Positions 43,380 through 43,385 of a stretch of 43,385 bases of DNA are shown here, in pieces. Each line of letters opens with the position of its first letter. Within the stretch, counting starts at the first letter, position 1. The translations under genes were made by a program, and so were the position numbers. Source of the DNA: Clostridia bacterium (GTDB lineage Bacteria > Bacillota > Clostridia > Oscillospirales > CAG-382); the NCBI GenBank assembly GCA_017397805.1, contig JAFQHW010000035.1:1-43385 (forward strand), given 5' to 3'. The notes beneath the pieces were generated by a model. It had not been told where the DNA came from, made no database searches, and saw nothing but the letters and a program-made list of their open reading frames with translations.

Positions 43380-43385
43380 AACTAT
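43371..43385 (+). CDS. Start of a putative transposase gene, 3' partial
   Basis: Only five codons (MLYNY) are present. Support comes from the strong CGGAGG (43358-43363) 7 bases before the ATG and from the flanking element-like end. An ISL3-type transposase is the best guess, but five residues cannot prove it. Confidence 0.45.

Larger units (their letters stand above)
43246..43385 (+). mobile_element. Left end of an insertion sequence, probably ISL3-like, cut by the window end
   Basis: The stretch from GGTTCTATAATAAATGTTGGGGTA (43246-43269, quoted in two parts: GGTTCTATAATA, AATGTTGGGGTA) resembles ISL3-family ends, which typically start GG(T/C)TCT. It is followed by a non-coding leader and a start codon with a good ribosome binding site. 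The family call is from recollection of such ends and of transposases beginning MLYNY or similar; the right end is outside the window. ISL3 elements make 8-bp duplications, so ATTATTTC (43238-43245) would be the left duplication. Confidence 0.4.

Overview
The window looks like chromosome of a low-to-mid GC, spore-lineage member of Clostridia (Oscillospiraceae/Ruminococcaceae-like, probably a gut anaerobe). The inference rests on a Gram-positive PolC, RNase Y next to YmdB, SpoIIR, AddAB, the DXP (non-mevalonate) isoprenoid pathway, meso-diaminopimelate dehydrogenase, dockerin modules on secreted enzymes, many Cys-anchored lipoproteins, and sigma-A promoters of the TTGACA-17-TATAAT type. No rRNA, tRNA or CRISPR array is visible, and no gene-free stretch exceeds 300 bases.

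Left part (1-12.4 kb). A lipoprotein tail (1-85) faces a minus-strand sulfur/NAD unit: a NifS-type cysteine desulfurase, ThiI and PncC. A divergent promoter region separates it from rny-ymdB-yajC (RNA turnover, phosphodiesterase, translocon accessory protein). Then come thrS, which lacks the TGS domain, a 145-bp inverted-repeat element, a small lipoprotein on the minus strand, and a plus-strand pair: a secreted dockerin/SH3-like/GHL10-type glycosidase and a 4Fe-4S aldo/keto reductase.

Central part (12.4-37.5 kb). This is one co-directional minus-strand run of 17 genes. In transcription order it reads: degenerate alpha/beta-hydrolase paralogue, HExxH lipoprotein, pyrH, frr, uppS, cdsA, dxr, rseP, ispG, polC, DUF362-ferredoxin, ispE, spoIIR, addB, addA, intact surface alpha/beta hydrolase, ddh. 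Spacings are mostly 0-70 bases, with several ATGA overlaps. The strongest promoter seen (37475-37503) is at its head and a bidirectional terminator (12409-12450) at its end. The run joins nucleotide supply, ribosome recycling, undecaprenyl/isoprenoid and phospholipid synthesis, replication, recombination repair, sporulation signalling and DAP synthesis. Two paralogous surface hydrolases, one apparently catalytically dead, sit at its two ends.

Right part (37.5-43.4 kb). Two lipoproteins built of lipocalin-like (DUF5640-type) modules are followed by a large dockerin-bearing secreted metallophosphoesterase. The window ends inside the left end of an insertion sequence, probably ISL3-like, whose putative transposase start codon lies within one arm of a 15-bp inverted repeat.

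The least explained items are a dispersed hairpin family next to terminators (12.37, 38.71 and 38.76 kb, with a relative at 5.78 kb) that carries a conserved GGGGACCCCGA flank, the pseudoenzyme/enzyme surface pair, the HExxHxxGxxD lipoprotein, and a site-2 protease with several PDZ-like modules.
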